Shown here piece by piece: positions 1-7,739 of a stretch of DNA of 8,804 nt (position 1 is the first letter of the stretch; each line of letters opens with the position of its first letter). Under the pieces are notes generated by a model. That model saw nothing but the letters and a program-made list of their open reading frames with translations, made no database searches and was not told the DNA's origin. The DNA is taken from the NCBI GenBank assembly GCA_021813195.1, contig JAKALI010000138.1, positions 1 through 8,804 of the forward strand, read 5' to 3'. The position numbers were made by a program, and so were the translations under genes. This DNA comes from Pseudomonadota bacterium. Lineage in GTDB: Bacteria; Pseudomonadota; Alphaproteobacteria; Rhizobiales; Hyphomicrobiaceae.

Positions 1-3000
1 GGCCTGCACCACAACGCTATGCGTGAATGTCTGCGTGATCACACTGGCGTCATTATCCTCCATCGTGATCGCGACGCTGAGCGAGAAGTTGTCGTCGGAG
101 TGCGCCGGTGCTTGGACATTGAGCGTGTTGAGGGCTGCGCGAATGGCCGTCTCGATTGCCGCCGACTTCGGACCCGACCAAGTGACGGTTTCGCCACCGA
201 CCGCAAGGAAGGTCTGCGGATTGCCACTCATGTCGGTGTAGGTCACGGTGGAACCGACGGGGAAGCCCGAGATGGTAACACCCGTCACGTGCTCGGAGCC
301 GTCGGCGTCGATTTTCGCGTAGGCGATATCCGCGCCGATCGTTTTGGCGACGTCCTCGACCAGAACGGACGAACCGCTCTTCGTGACGCCATCAGCAACA
401 GCTGTCACCGTCACCGGCACCGCAAATGTGCGCGCCGTTTCCAACTGCGCGATCTGACCGGCGCCGCTTTCGCTGGGATTGCTTTCGATCGTCGTGACCG
501 TCACGGACAAATTGAAATCCGTGTCGAGATGCTGGCGTGCGCCGCCCGTCGCAAAGACCAGCGTAAGATTGCCAAGCACGCTATTGATCGCAGCGTTGTT
601 TGCGCCCGAAACGGTGTAGGTTCCGGGACCCGTGAGCGTGAGGGTGCCCGCGCCGGACGACGTCGTGAGCGTCAAGCCCGCGGGAACCCCCGAAATCACC
701 ACGTCCCGGATGCGCTCCGAACCATCGCCGTCGGGATGCCCGACTGTGATGGCGACCGGAATATTCTGGTCTTCGTTGCCGGCGCCGCTGCCGGTGAGCG
801 TTGGCACATCGGCGACCGCGGCGATGCGGATGGTGTGCGTGCCATTAAATGTCTGCGTGACGAAGGGTTCCGCTTCGCTCGTCGTGCCATCGACCTTGGT
901 CACGGCAACGGCGAGTACGATATCCGCATCGCTATGAGGCGGCGGAACCAGCGACAGGCTCGCAAGGCTTGCGCGGATCTGCGATTCGGTCTGGCCGCTG
1001 CCACCAATCGTGATGGACGTCGAGCCCGGCGTCACCGTGAACGTGGTCTCAGAGCCGCCGATGGGCGTGTACGTGACGATCGCGCCAACGGGAAGGCCCG
1101 AGATCACGATTTGCGTGATCGCTTCCGAACTATCCGAGCCATCGGGCGCGGTGATCGCAATGTTCGCACCGAAGTTAACGGGGGCCGTGACCGACTGGTC
1201 CGCCGGATCGACAATACCATCCTCGTTGACGGTGCTCGACCCGGAGATGACCGGCGCATCGATGACCGGATGCACGGTTACGGGAATGCTCACAGTTTGC
1301 TCTGCGCGCAGGAGCGTTACTTGTCCGCCCGACAGTACGCTTTCGATCGTTCCGACGCGGACATCGACATTGAAGTTCACATCGCTGTCGGCCGGCGCTT
1401 GAACCTGAAGCCCTGTGGCGAGGAACGCTTGGAATTGGGCCGCCGTCGTGCTCGCGCCGGGCGAGAACGTGTGCGTGGTGCCCGAGACCGCAACCGTAAT
1501 GCCATTCGGCAGAACACCGGGATAAATAAGAGTCACGCCTGCGGGCACGGTGATCGCGGCGAACTCATACCGTTCCGAACCGTCCGCATCGATGCGGGAG
1601 ACCGTGATCGGCAGCGCGATTGGTTGATCCTCGTTGCCCGAAGCGGACCCCGAGATCGTCGGCCCATCGGCGACGGCGGCTACCGCGATCGTATGCGTCA
1701 GCGTCGTTGAAGACGTCGCCGCGGGTTCACCGTCACCGAGCGTGCCATCGACCTTGGTGATCGTGACCGAGACGGGAATGTCCACGTCCGAATGCAGTGG
1801 TGGCGTCAAGGTGAACGTCGCCAGCGTCGCGCGGATGTCGTCCTCGCTGCCGCCCGAGATCGTGTAGGTGGTCACGCCGCCCGCCGTCGACGTCGCAACC
1901 GTCGCCCCGCCGATGGCCGTGTACGTTACCGTCGCCGCCGCAGGAATATTGCCGAGCACGATTTGCGTGATCGCTTCCGACCCGTCGGTCTTGTCGTTCT
2001 CCGTAATCAGTATATTCGCGCCGAAGTTGACGGCTTCGTCCTCGTTCACGGTGCTGGAACCGGTCACGGTCGGCAGATCAACGACAGGATGCACCGTCAC
2101 AGGGATCGAGAGGCTCTGATCCGCCCGCAAAAGCGTGACTTGGCCGCCCGATAACACGCTTTCGATGGTACCGACGCGGACATCGACATTGAAATTCACG
2201 TCACTGTCGGCCGGCGCCTGAACCTGAAGCCCCGTGGCGAGAAATGCCTCGAACTGAGCCGCGGTCGTGCTGGCCCCTGGTGAGAACGTGTGTGTGGTTC
2301 CCGACACTGAGACGGTGATCCCATGGGGCAACACAGACGGATAGATGAGAATTGCGCCAGCCGGCACCGTAATTGCCGCGAAGTCGTAGCTTTCCGAGCC
2401 GTCCGCATCCAAGCGCGACACGGTGATCGGCAACGCGATCGGCTGATCTTCGTTGCCTGAAGCGGCCCCAGATATGTTCGGACCATTCGCAACGGCATAA
2501 ACGGCAACCGGCATGGTCACCGTCTGTGAGTCGGTCACGCCGCCCAGGTCTTCCGTGGTGGCAGTGATGGTGAGCGAGAAATCCTGGTCGGCATGCAGCG
2601 GCGGCGTCAGCGTCAACGTCGCCAGGGCGGCGCGGATCTGCGCCTCACTCGCGCCACCCCCGAGGGTGATCGTCGTGCCACCTGGCGGAACAACGAAATC
2701 CTGCGCAGCGCCGTTCTCGTCCGTATATTGAATGCGCGTGCCCGGCGGGAAGCCGCTGATGACGACCTGCGTAATCGTCTGCGTCAGTGGATCGTTGACG
2801 ACAATGTCGATCGCGCCGCCGAAATTGAGCGCGTGATCCTCATCAACCCGCTGCGCAGGCGCCGTGATCTCGACCGGGTCGGCCACGGGATCGACGACGA
2901 CGCGGATCGGCGCTGACGCGGTCTGCTGGTCGCCATTCGACTGCTCCGTCGCAATCGCCCAGATCGACATGCCATCGAATACCCCGCTCTCGTCGGGCGG

Positions 3001-4794
3001 AGGCAGGAAATACACGTCGGCGACCTGAGCAGGGGAGAGCGTATAAGTCTTCGTGCCGCCCGCTGCGAGGGTGTAGGGGTACTCAACACCGAGCGCGTTG
3101 GTGATCTTGGCATCGGGATCCACACCACGGATTTCGACAACGTGAACCTCCGAACCGTCTATCAGATCCCCGAACGACGCCGCCAGATGCGAAAGATGTA
3201 CCGGCGTGTCCTCGTCCGTGCGCGTGTCCTCGCCCGTCGCCGTCACAAGATCCGCGACAGCTTCAACGTCGATATGATACGCGTGATGCACCGTTGCGCG
3301 GTCGCGATAACCGGGCAGGCTTGGCGCCACGTTCGACTCAATCGTCGTAACGGCGATATCGAGTGTGATCCGGCCATGGAAATCAGCCGGTGGCGTGACA
3401 CGCAGCGACTGCAGCAGAGCCTGAATTTCCGCAGTCGAGCCCGTGACGACGAAGGAGCCATCGAGGCGCGTCTCAACGCTACCGGGGAGCAGCATATCCC
3501 AGCTTAAGGTGGCTCCCGTCGGCAGACCTGAGATCACAACCTGTTCGATTGTCTCCGAACCGTCCGTGTCATTGAGATGAATGAACACCGGGGTTGCGAT
3601 GGTCGTGTCCTCGAGGGTCTGGGCAGCGCCCCAAACGGTCGCCGGATCGGCCACGGCGGCCACAATAATTTGCGATGAACCGCGGGTGATGTCGCCGGTG
3701 CGCGGATCGCGGACCTCATAGCTGAACGTCGCGATGCCCGAGAAGCCGGGCGCCGGGGTGAAGTCGATTTCACCCGTTGGCGAAATGCGGATTGTTCCCT
3801 CGCGCGGATCCATGGTCGCCGTCACACCGAAGGGACCGATGATCCTCGAATCGAACAGGCGGTCGGCCATCGGCGTATCTTCGATCGCCCGATAGATGAT
3901 GCCGCCGATGTCGATCGGTTCGTGGATGATCGGTGGGCGCTCCCGTGCAAAGGGATCAGAATAGGGTTCCGTATCGGGATCGCCACTGGCGCGCACGTAA
4001 TCGAAATCACCGAGTAGCCACAGATGATCGATCGGTGCACCGACGCCCGCTGGCGACCCCGGCGGCGGGAGCACCTCTTCGTCGACGATCTTCTCGCCAT
4101 TGCGCCGGCCGATGTCTTCGTCACCCAAGCCGACCAAGTGTGGCAGCGCAAGGCCCGTATTGACCGCCACTTGCTGGCCGGCGGAGCCCGCCTCGCCGCG
4201 CTTCAAGTCATCGCGACCCCAGCGGGTCGTCTCATCGCCCAAGCATTCCGCAGCTGCCGGCCGTTCGGCGATGGCGCTTGGAAGGCGCACAACTGGGTGG
4301 ATCTGGCCCGCGCCTGCGATCGCCGTTTCGTCACGCCCTTCCACCCCGGCCCACGACTGCGCGTCAGCGGCAAGATCGGCCAGAACAGCGCCGCCATCGC
4401 GTCCAGCAGCCAGATCGCTCAACAGCGCAATCAAACCTTCCGAATGCGCATTCAAAAGCGAAACGAGAGCCTGCCGTCCACCTGCGAAGTTCGATACGAG
4501 CTGTTGCGTACCCAGCAGCTCAACAAGCTCACCACGCGTCGTCTGAAGTGCGAGTGCGCCAGACGTGGTGACGATGGCCACCGCACCCTCATTGCGAATG
4601 AGTTCGACCAGCGCGCCGAGCGTATCGGGATGTGGCGCCACAGCCCGAATGACCGGGCTGTGCTCTTGGGAGGTATCACGGATGCGTGTCGCCGTTGACG
4701 GGGCCGCCACCTCCGCAGGTGCCGCGACGCCACTGTGTTGATCGGCAAGCGCAGCGGCGCCCTCAGCCACGCTATCATAATCGACGCGATCCAT
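1..4794 (-). CDS. Giant multi-repeat surface/adhesin-like protein, N-terminal 1598 residues (C-terminus beyond left edge)
   Basis: The frame starting at ATG 4794-4792 stays open to base 1, giving 1598 codons and no stop. Residues 1-290 are non-repetitive: a Leu/Ala-rich, probably helical part (about 45-145), then a Gly/Pro/Asp-rich linker. Residues about 300-372 are a cadherin-like domain with the tandem-95 signature (IEDTP, then GEIDFTPAPGFSG, then FSYEVRD). Nine beta-rich modules begin at residues 379, 511, 635, 766, 902, 1039, 1175, 1325 and 1464. Each carries variants of VADxP, an NED or EDxx motif, an Asp-rich DxDGSE loop likely to bind calcium, VVISGxPxG, and PPxHSDxDF. This pattern is typical of giant type I-secreted RTX adhesins, and the lack of a Sec signal fits; the C-terminal secretion signal would lie outside the window. 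The next in-frame stop upstream is TGA, 69 bases before the ATG. The ribosome site is poor, so an upstream GTG or TTG start is possible. Adhesin function is inferred; the open frame and repeats are seen. Confidence 0.9.
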   Translation of the reverse strand, partial: MDRVDYDSVAEGAAALADQHSGVAAPAEVAAPSTATRIRDTSQEHSPVIRAVAPHPDTLGALVELIRNEGAVAIVTTSGALALQTTRGELVELLGTQQLVSNFAGGRQALVSLLNAHSEGLIALLSDLAAGRDGGAVLADLAADAQSWAGVEGRDETAIAGAGQIHPVVRLPSAIAERPAAAECLGDETTRWGRDDLKRGEAGSAGQQVAVNTGLALPHLVGLGDEDIGRRNGEKIVDEEVLPPPGSPAGVGAPIDHLWLLGDFDYVRASGDPDTEPYSDPFARERPPIIHEPIDIGGIIYRAIEDTPMADRLFDSRIIGPFGVTATMDPREGTIRISPTGEIDFTPAPGFSGIATFSYEVRDPRTGDITRGSSQIIVAAVADPATVWGAAQTLEDTTIATPVFIHLNDTDGSETIEQVVISGLPTGATLSWDMLLPGSVETRLDGSFVVTGSTAEIQALLQSLRVTPPADFHGRITLDIAVTTIESNVAPSLPGYRDRATVHHAYHIDVEAVADLVTATGEDTRTDEDTPVHLSHLAASFGDLIDGSEVHVVEIRGVDPDAKITNALGVEYPYTLAAGGTKTYTLSPAQVADVYFLPPPDESGVFDGMSIWAIATEQSNGDQQTASAPIRVVVDPVADPVEITAPAQRVDEDHALNFGGAIDIVVNDPLTQTITQVVISGFPPGTRIQYTDENGAAQDFVVPPGGTTITLGGGASEAQIRAALATLTLTPPLHADQDFSLTITATTEDLGGVTDSQTVTMPVAVYAVANGPNISGAASGNEDQPIALPITVSRLDADGSESYDFAAITVPAGAILIYPSVLPHGITVSVSGTTHTFSPGASTTAAQFEAFLATGLQVQAPADSDVNFNVDVRVGTIESVLSGGQVTLLRADQSLSIPVTVHPVVDLPTVTGSSTVNEDEAVNFGANILITENDKTDGSEAITQIVLGNIPAAATVTYTAIGGATVATSTAGGVTTYTISGGSEDDIRATLATFTLTPPLHSDVDIPVSVTITKVDGTLGDGEPAATSSTTLTHTIAVAAVADGPTISGSASGNEDQPIALPITVSRIDADGSERYEFAAITVPAGVTLIYPGVLPNGITVAVSGTTHTFSPGASTTAAQFQAFLATGLQVQAPADSDVNFNVDVRVGTIESVLSGGQVTLLRAEQTVSIPVTVHPVIDAPVISGSSTVNEDGIVDPADQSVTAPVNFGANIAITAPDGSDSSEAITQIVISGLPVGAIVTYTPIGGSETTFTVTPGSTSITIGGSGQTESQIRASLASLSLVPPPHSDADIVLAVAVTKVDGTTSEAEPFVTQTFNGTHTIRIAAVADVPTLTGSGAGNEDQNIPVAITVGHPDGDGSERIRDVVISGVPAGLTLTTSSGAGTLTLTGPGTYTVSGANNAAINSVLGNLTLVFATGGARQHLDTDFNLSVTVTTIESNPSESGAGQIAQLETARTFAVPVTVTAVADGVTKSGSSVLVEDVAKTIGADIAYAKIDADGSEHVTGVTISGFPVGSTVTYTDMSGNPQTFLAVGGETVTWSGPKSAAIETAIRAALNTLNVQAPAHSDDNFSLSVAITMEDNDASVITQTFTHSVVVQA
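823..1680 (-). repeat. Direct repeat, copy 2 (modules at residues 1039-1324), 39 bases longer than copy 1
   Basis: This is the second copy of the two-module block. The first module (1273-1680) aligns to 2092-2499 without gaps. The second module (823-1272) is 13 residues longer than its counterpart: about 11 extra residues (GIVDPADQSVTAP replacing EA) follow the NED motif, and about two lie further on. The final pair (residues 1325-1598) follows the same alternating pattern but is much more diverged, so the array looks as if it grew by duplication of a two-module unit. Confidence 0.8.
1681..2499 (-). repeat. 819-base direct repeat, copy 1 (modules at residues 766-1038 of the giant protein)
   Basis: This pair of modules is repeated immediately next door with an exact 819-base (273-codon) offset, for example TTGGCCGCCC at 2140 against TTGTCCGCCC at 1321. 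Over 120 bases compared by hand (2140-2259 against 1321-1440) I count 17 differences, about 86% identity. The first module of the pair is about 90% identical in protein to its partner (12 differences in about 123 residues). This points to a fairly recent internal duplication or ongoing gene conversion. It has distinctive features: the usual VVISG strand reads AAITVPAG, and the module ends in IPVTVHPV. Confidence 0.85.
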
Positions 4795-5256
4795 GTCCCA
4801 CACACCCACGCAACGAACATCCAAAAGGCACTGCAGACGCGCTCCCACGTCAGCAAGGCGCCGCCGTCACCCCGTTGATAGGTGCACGGACACATGTTCG
4901 AGAATGTGTAGAAATTGGTTTCCGATTGACTAAGCAAAATTGCCAAACAAAGATATTTGCCGCAGACAGCCGCAATGAAAAATTCGTAAATAATTCTGTC
5001 CCTTTAACTTGTCGCTTTGGATTTTACTTTTCAGTGGGAATGATTTCCAAAATCACAATTCGAATGAAATTTATCCAACAGCAATCTCGTGACACGCAAA
5101 AGCCGCAAGTCGCGAACCGCAACTTGTGCCATTTGAATTTGAAGGCGCTCGAGCTCAAGGCCGAACGTCAATTCCTAGGCGCCGTTGGCCACCAACGGCG
5201 CGAGGCGCGGATCCGCCTTCGCCTTTCAAGACCGTCTGGAGATGTCCCTCATCGAC
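4795..5256. other. Non-coding region upstream of the giant repeat gene
   Basis: This gap of 462 bases holds no convincing gene. About 4900-5100 is clearly richer in A/T than the rest of the window, as expected of a promoter region for the minus-strand repeat gene, but I could not settle on one -35/-10 pair. A small perfect inverted repeat, GATTT-CCA-AAATC, lies at 5043-5055. The strong hairpin at 5179-5201 separates this region from the fasciclin gene. A minus-strand frame spanning 4452-4946 overlaps the repeat gene out of frame and looks like a shadow. Confidence 0.6.
5179..5201 (-). terminator. Strong hairpin after the fasciclin gene, possible terminator
   Basis: Arms GCGCCGTTGG and CCAACGGCGC pair perfectly (10 bp) around a 3-base CCA loop, 55 bases past the fasciclin stop codon. 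Its position between two minus-strand genes suits transcription termination. No T-run follows on either strand (the minus strand continues CTAGGAATTG), so it is not a textbook intrinsic terminator. It could instead stabilise the 3' end of the mRNA. Confidence 0.5.
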
Positions 5257-5862
5257 CTACTGATCCCCCTCAGCCGCCACTTCCATGCGTGGCTCAGGGC
5301 TTGTCAGCGCCTCGAGCACGTGAGGGGGAATGAGCACCTTGTCGATGATGTGAATGATACCGTCGGTAGCTGTCACGTCGGCGCTGATAATCTTGGCGCC
5401 AGCGACCGCGATCTCGCCGGTCTTGCGACTCTTCTGGATAAGAATCTCGGAACCGTCGATGGCGCTGATCGTGTACGTCCGCACGCGCGCCTTTAGCAAT
5501 CGATCTGTCGGGTAGAGACCGGGAACGGCATGGTAGAGAAGCAAATCGGTCAGGTGGGCCCGGTTCTCAGGCGCGAGAAGCCGGTCGCGGATCTCTGCGG
5601 GAAGCGCATCGAACGCGGCGTCCGAAGGGGCAAGCAGCGTCAACGGCCCGACATCGATATCGGGGTTATCGAGGCCCACGAGCCTGGTTGCATGCATCAT
5701 CTTCGAAAGGACGCCGGTCGCCTTGGCAGCCTGCTTCAAATTAGGTTTTGTATCGGTCCGGCTTTCGAGGTTGCATCCGTCAGCAGCCAGAGCTGGCTCG
5801 ATGGAAACTGTGAGAATGAAAACGGAAACGAGAGCAAAGACGGCTCGCGCAACCCGCTGCAT
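5257..5862 (-). CDS. Secreted single-domain fasciclin (FAS1) protein
   Basis: The product has 201 residues. Residues 1-26 form a Sec signal peptide: MQRVAR, a hydrophobic core, then a likely cut after EPALA. One FAS1 domain follows (about 42-182) with all its landmarks: the H1 region TLLAPSDAAFDALP (75-88), the YH motif LLYHAVPG (108-115) and the H2 region ATDGIIHIIDKVLIPP (165-180). FAS1 domains act outside the cytoplasm in adhesion or in binding matrix or ligands; the partner here is unknown. I chose the ATG at 5862 because the signal peptide begins there and a G-run lies just upstream. An ATG at 5874 and one at 5958 are in frame but give no better signal. The Cys at residue 30 is not in a good lipobox (ADGC), so a lipoprotein is unlikely. 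The tail after the domain is short and acidic. Confidence 0.9.
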   Translation of the reverse strand: MQRVARAVFALVSVFILTVSIEPALAADGCNLESRTDTKPNLKQAAKATGVLSKMMHATRLVGLDNPDIDVGPLTLLAPSDAAFDALPAEIRDRLLAPENRAHLTDLLLYHAVPGLYPTDRLLKARVRTYTISAIDGSEILIQKSRKTGEIAVAGAKIISADVTATDGIIHIIDKVLIPPHVLEALTSPEPRMEVAAEGDQ

Positions 5863-6287
5863 GGACCCCCCCATTTTGGCCAGCCACGCTGACGCCGGAT
5901 TTTGGCGTGCGGCGTGTGCACCGACGATGCGCGCCGCACCCCAGTGCGACGTCCCCACACATCATCGTTGCGGCTAAAGTTCGCAGTATTCGCGGGCGGC
6001 TGCAACAACGAAAATCGGAAATCATGTCATTGTTTGCAGCTTTCGACGCTCTCCCCGAGCCGTTGTTTGGCTTTGGCTGGCGAAGTTTCCACCGGGTCGC
6101 GGGGCAACCCGTTGCGCAGGCGCGCTGCGATACCCCCACCGTGACGCCAATCGCCCGTGCGGTCCGGATGGCGGTGTCGAAAAAAATACCCTATAGGCAT
6201 TCCGGATCGAATGTTTTGATCTGCGATCCGTCGCGCGGGCCGCTGGCTCACCACCCGACGCCCTTTCGCTCCAAAAGGTCACCCCGC
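5863..6287. other. Divergent intergenic region between the fasciclin and redoxin genes
   Basis: These 425 bases should hold promoters for both flanking genes, which diverge. The plus-strand redoxin frame stays open upstream to about 5907, but that stretch lacks a good ribosome site and reads as Arg/Pro-rich non-protein-like sequence, so I treat it as non-coding. A possible -10 (CTATAG) lies near 6191-6196 after an A-run. An inverted repeat, CGGATCG at 6203-6209 and CGATCCG at 6224-6230 with a 14-base spacer, follows at once. It could be an operator or a leader hairpin. Confidence 0.45.
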
Positions 6288-6992
6288 ATGTTTGATCCAC
6301 AGAGGCCGCCTGAACTCACCGTTTCAGGATGGTTTAATACGCCCGAGCCGCGCCCGCTGGCCGCCTTGAAGGGCAAGGTCGTCGTCCTGACAGCATTCCA
6401 GACGCATTGCCCCGGCTCATTGAAACACGGCTTGCCGCAAGCGGTCCGCCTCGCGCGGGGGTTCAGCGAGGACGAGGTGGCCGTGATCGGCCTCAATACC
6501 GCGTTTGAGGAGCATGCCAGCCAGAGCGCAGAAGCCCTGGAAGCATTTATCGCCGCCCGCGACCTGCCGTTCGCAGTAGCCAAAGACATGCAGGCGACCC
6601 AGGAATCGCAGGGTGAGTTGCCACAGACCATGCGGGCGTATGAAATTCAGGGTACGCCCACCCTGCTGATCTTCGATCGTCAGGGACGGCTGCGCCGGCA
6701 TTACCTGGGCCAGGTCGACGACATGCGGCTGGCCGCCGAGGTGATGGCGTTCTGCATGGAAGCACCCAATGCGCCCGTCGAACAATCCATGGCGGTCGAG
6801 CGGAGATTAGCGGCAGCTCTGGCTGAACCCGAGGAGCACGGGGGTTGCGGCTGTGGGCATGCCCATCATGATCATGAACATGACCATGGCGGTCACGACA
6901 GCCACGCCCATCACGACCACGGCCAACAAGGCTGCTGCGGCGGAGAGGGAAAAAACGGTGGAGGCTGCTGCGGTGGAGGATCGTGCGGCTGA
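6288..6992 (+). CDS. Redoxin/thioredoxin-fold protein with SlyD-like His/Cys-rich metal-binding tail
   Basis: The product has 234 residues and no signal peptide, so it is probably cytoplasmic. Residues 8-155 are a thioredoxin-fold redoxin domain: a conserved block with FQTHCPGSLKHGLPQA (Cys41), then VIGLNTAFEEH (67-76), and the cis-Pro motif GTPTLLIFD (122-130). Relatives I recall carry CPGC; here the second Cys is Ser44, so the usual vicinal disulfide cannot form. From residue 184 the tail has 12 His and 7 Cys in 51 residues, with His/Asp repeats, then two CCGG motifs and a final SCG. It closely resembles the nickel-binding tail of the SlyD prolyl isomerase. Likely roles are thiol redox chemistry combined with metal binding, storage or delivery; neither is proven. 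The start at 6288 matches where family similarity begins and has a modest AAAGG site 10 bases upstream. The gene converges on the TetR-like gene at 7059. Confidence 0.85.
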   Translation: MFDPQRPPELTVSGWFNTPEPRPLAALKGKVVVLTAFQTHCPGSLKHGLPQAVRLARGFSEDEVAVIGLNTAFEEHASQSAEALEAFIAARDLPFAVAKDMQATQESQGELPQTMRAYEIQGTPTLLIFDRQGRLRRHYLGQVDDMRLAAEVMAFCMEAPNAPVEQSMAVERRLAAALAEPEEHGGCGCGHAHHDHEHDHGGHDSHAHHDHGQQGCCGGEGKNGGGCCGGGSCG

Positions 6993-7058
6993 CGCCACCC
7001 CCACCCTCTAGACTCGCCGCGTAAGATCAGCCTTGCCTGCTTTGTGGTTACCGTTGGA

Positions 7059-7739
7059 TCACAACTGGGCGCCGTCATTCGGGGCTGCAGGACCAGATGT
7101 CGGGCGAGCCCGATTCGTCCCAAAAACGGCACTGAGCGCGTCGGAGACGCTTTTCGCTAAGCCCTCGACTGCCGACATCGTGCCCGACATGAGTCTCAAG
7201 GTTTCCTCGCCGCGCTTCAGCTGGCGATCGAGTGTCGCCATAGTGCGGCCCATGCCCGGATCGTCGTCCTCAAGCCATGTCTGCAGCACACGCTGGTAGA
7301 TAGCGGCCAGTCCCGTGACGCGCGCCAAACCCGCGGCCCCGTCCGTGGGAACCCCCGCGGTATGAAGCATCCAAGCGCTGGACGACATTGCGCGGCGCGC
7401 AAGCTCACCATCGAAGGGCCGGGCAGCCGCGATGGATTTCAGGGCCGTTTTGTAGGGGGTCAACGCGTCGAAGCGCGCCATGATGACGTCGAACACACGA
7501 TCCCGCGGGGACTGACCTGGCGTCCGGGGCGGCACCTTCGTCATGACGACATCATCGACGGCGCGTGCGAAGGCCGACAAAATCGCGTTCTTGGAGGGAA
7601 ATTCCCGCCGCATGGCCGGTAGATCCAACCCCGCCGCTTCGGCGATATCCAGGATCGTCACGTCCCGCCACGGGCGTTGGGCTGCCAAGTCCAGCGCGGC
7701 AGAGATAATCCGACCCTTGGGCGTTGTCAGATCCAGCAT
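7059..7739 (-). CDS. TetR/AcrR-type transcriptional regulator (COQ9-like C-terminus possible)
   Basis: The product has 226 residues. The N-terminus fits a TetR DNA-binding domain: GRIISAALDLAAQRPWRDVT (9-28), then the helix-turn-helix around ILDIAEAAGLDLPAMRREF (29-47), then FPSKNAILSAF. The rest is an all-helical ligand/dimer region ending in a Pro/Ala-rich tail. The segment WLEDDDPGMGRTMATLDRQL (155-174) recalls COQ9-like proteins, which share the TetR fold but bind lipids for ubiquinone synthesis, so a non-regulatory role is possible. The ATG at 7739 is preceded by AGGAG with a 6-base spacer, far better than the in-frame start at 7808. It diverges from the small secreted gene at 7900 with 160 bases between them, the classic layout for a TetR protein that controls itself and its neighbour. 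Target and ligand are unknown. Confidence 0.75.
   Translation of the reverse strand: MLDLTTPKGRIISAALDLAAQRPWRDVTILDIAEAAGLDLPAMRREFPSKNAILSAFARAVDDVVMTKVPPRTPGQSPRDRVFDVIMARFDALTPYKTALKSIAAARPFDGELARRAMSSSAWMLHTAGVPTDGAAGLARVTGLAAIYQRVLQTWLEDDDPGMGRTMATLDRQLKRGEETLRLMSGTMSAVEGLAKSVSDALSAVFGTNRARPTSGPAAPNDGAQL

Noticed and set aside
19..1710. 563-codon plus-strand open frame
   Set aside because: It lies antisense to the giant repeat gene, is extremely rich in Arg/Asp/Gly with no domain pattern, and is explained by high-GC codon bias. The minus strand shows clear protein repeats over the same bases.
4715..4725. Di-alanine motifs near the N-terminus as LapG protease sites
   Set aside because: AA pairs in VAAP and EVAAP occur in an Ala-rich stretch, without the beta-rich retention module that precedes true sites.
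4452..4946. 164-codon minus-strand frame overlapping the start of the giant gene
   Set aside because: It is out of frame with the repeat protein, has no family resemblance, and its Arg-rich composition is that of a shadow frame.
5907..6287. N-terminal extension of the redoxin gene to 5907
   Set aside because: The frame is open but without a good ribosome site, and the translation does not resemble the family; similarity begins at the Met at 6288.
6860..6980. Low-complexity DNA in the His-rich coding tail as a CRISPR or tandem repeat
   Set aside because: The irregular CAT/CAC/GAC runs reflect codons for the His/Asp tail; there are no spaced identical units.
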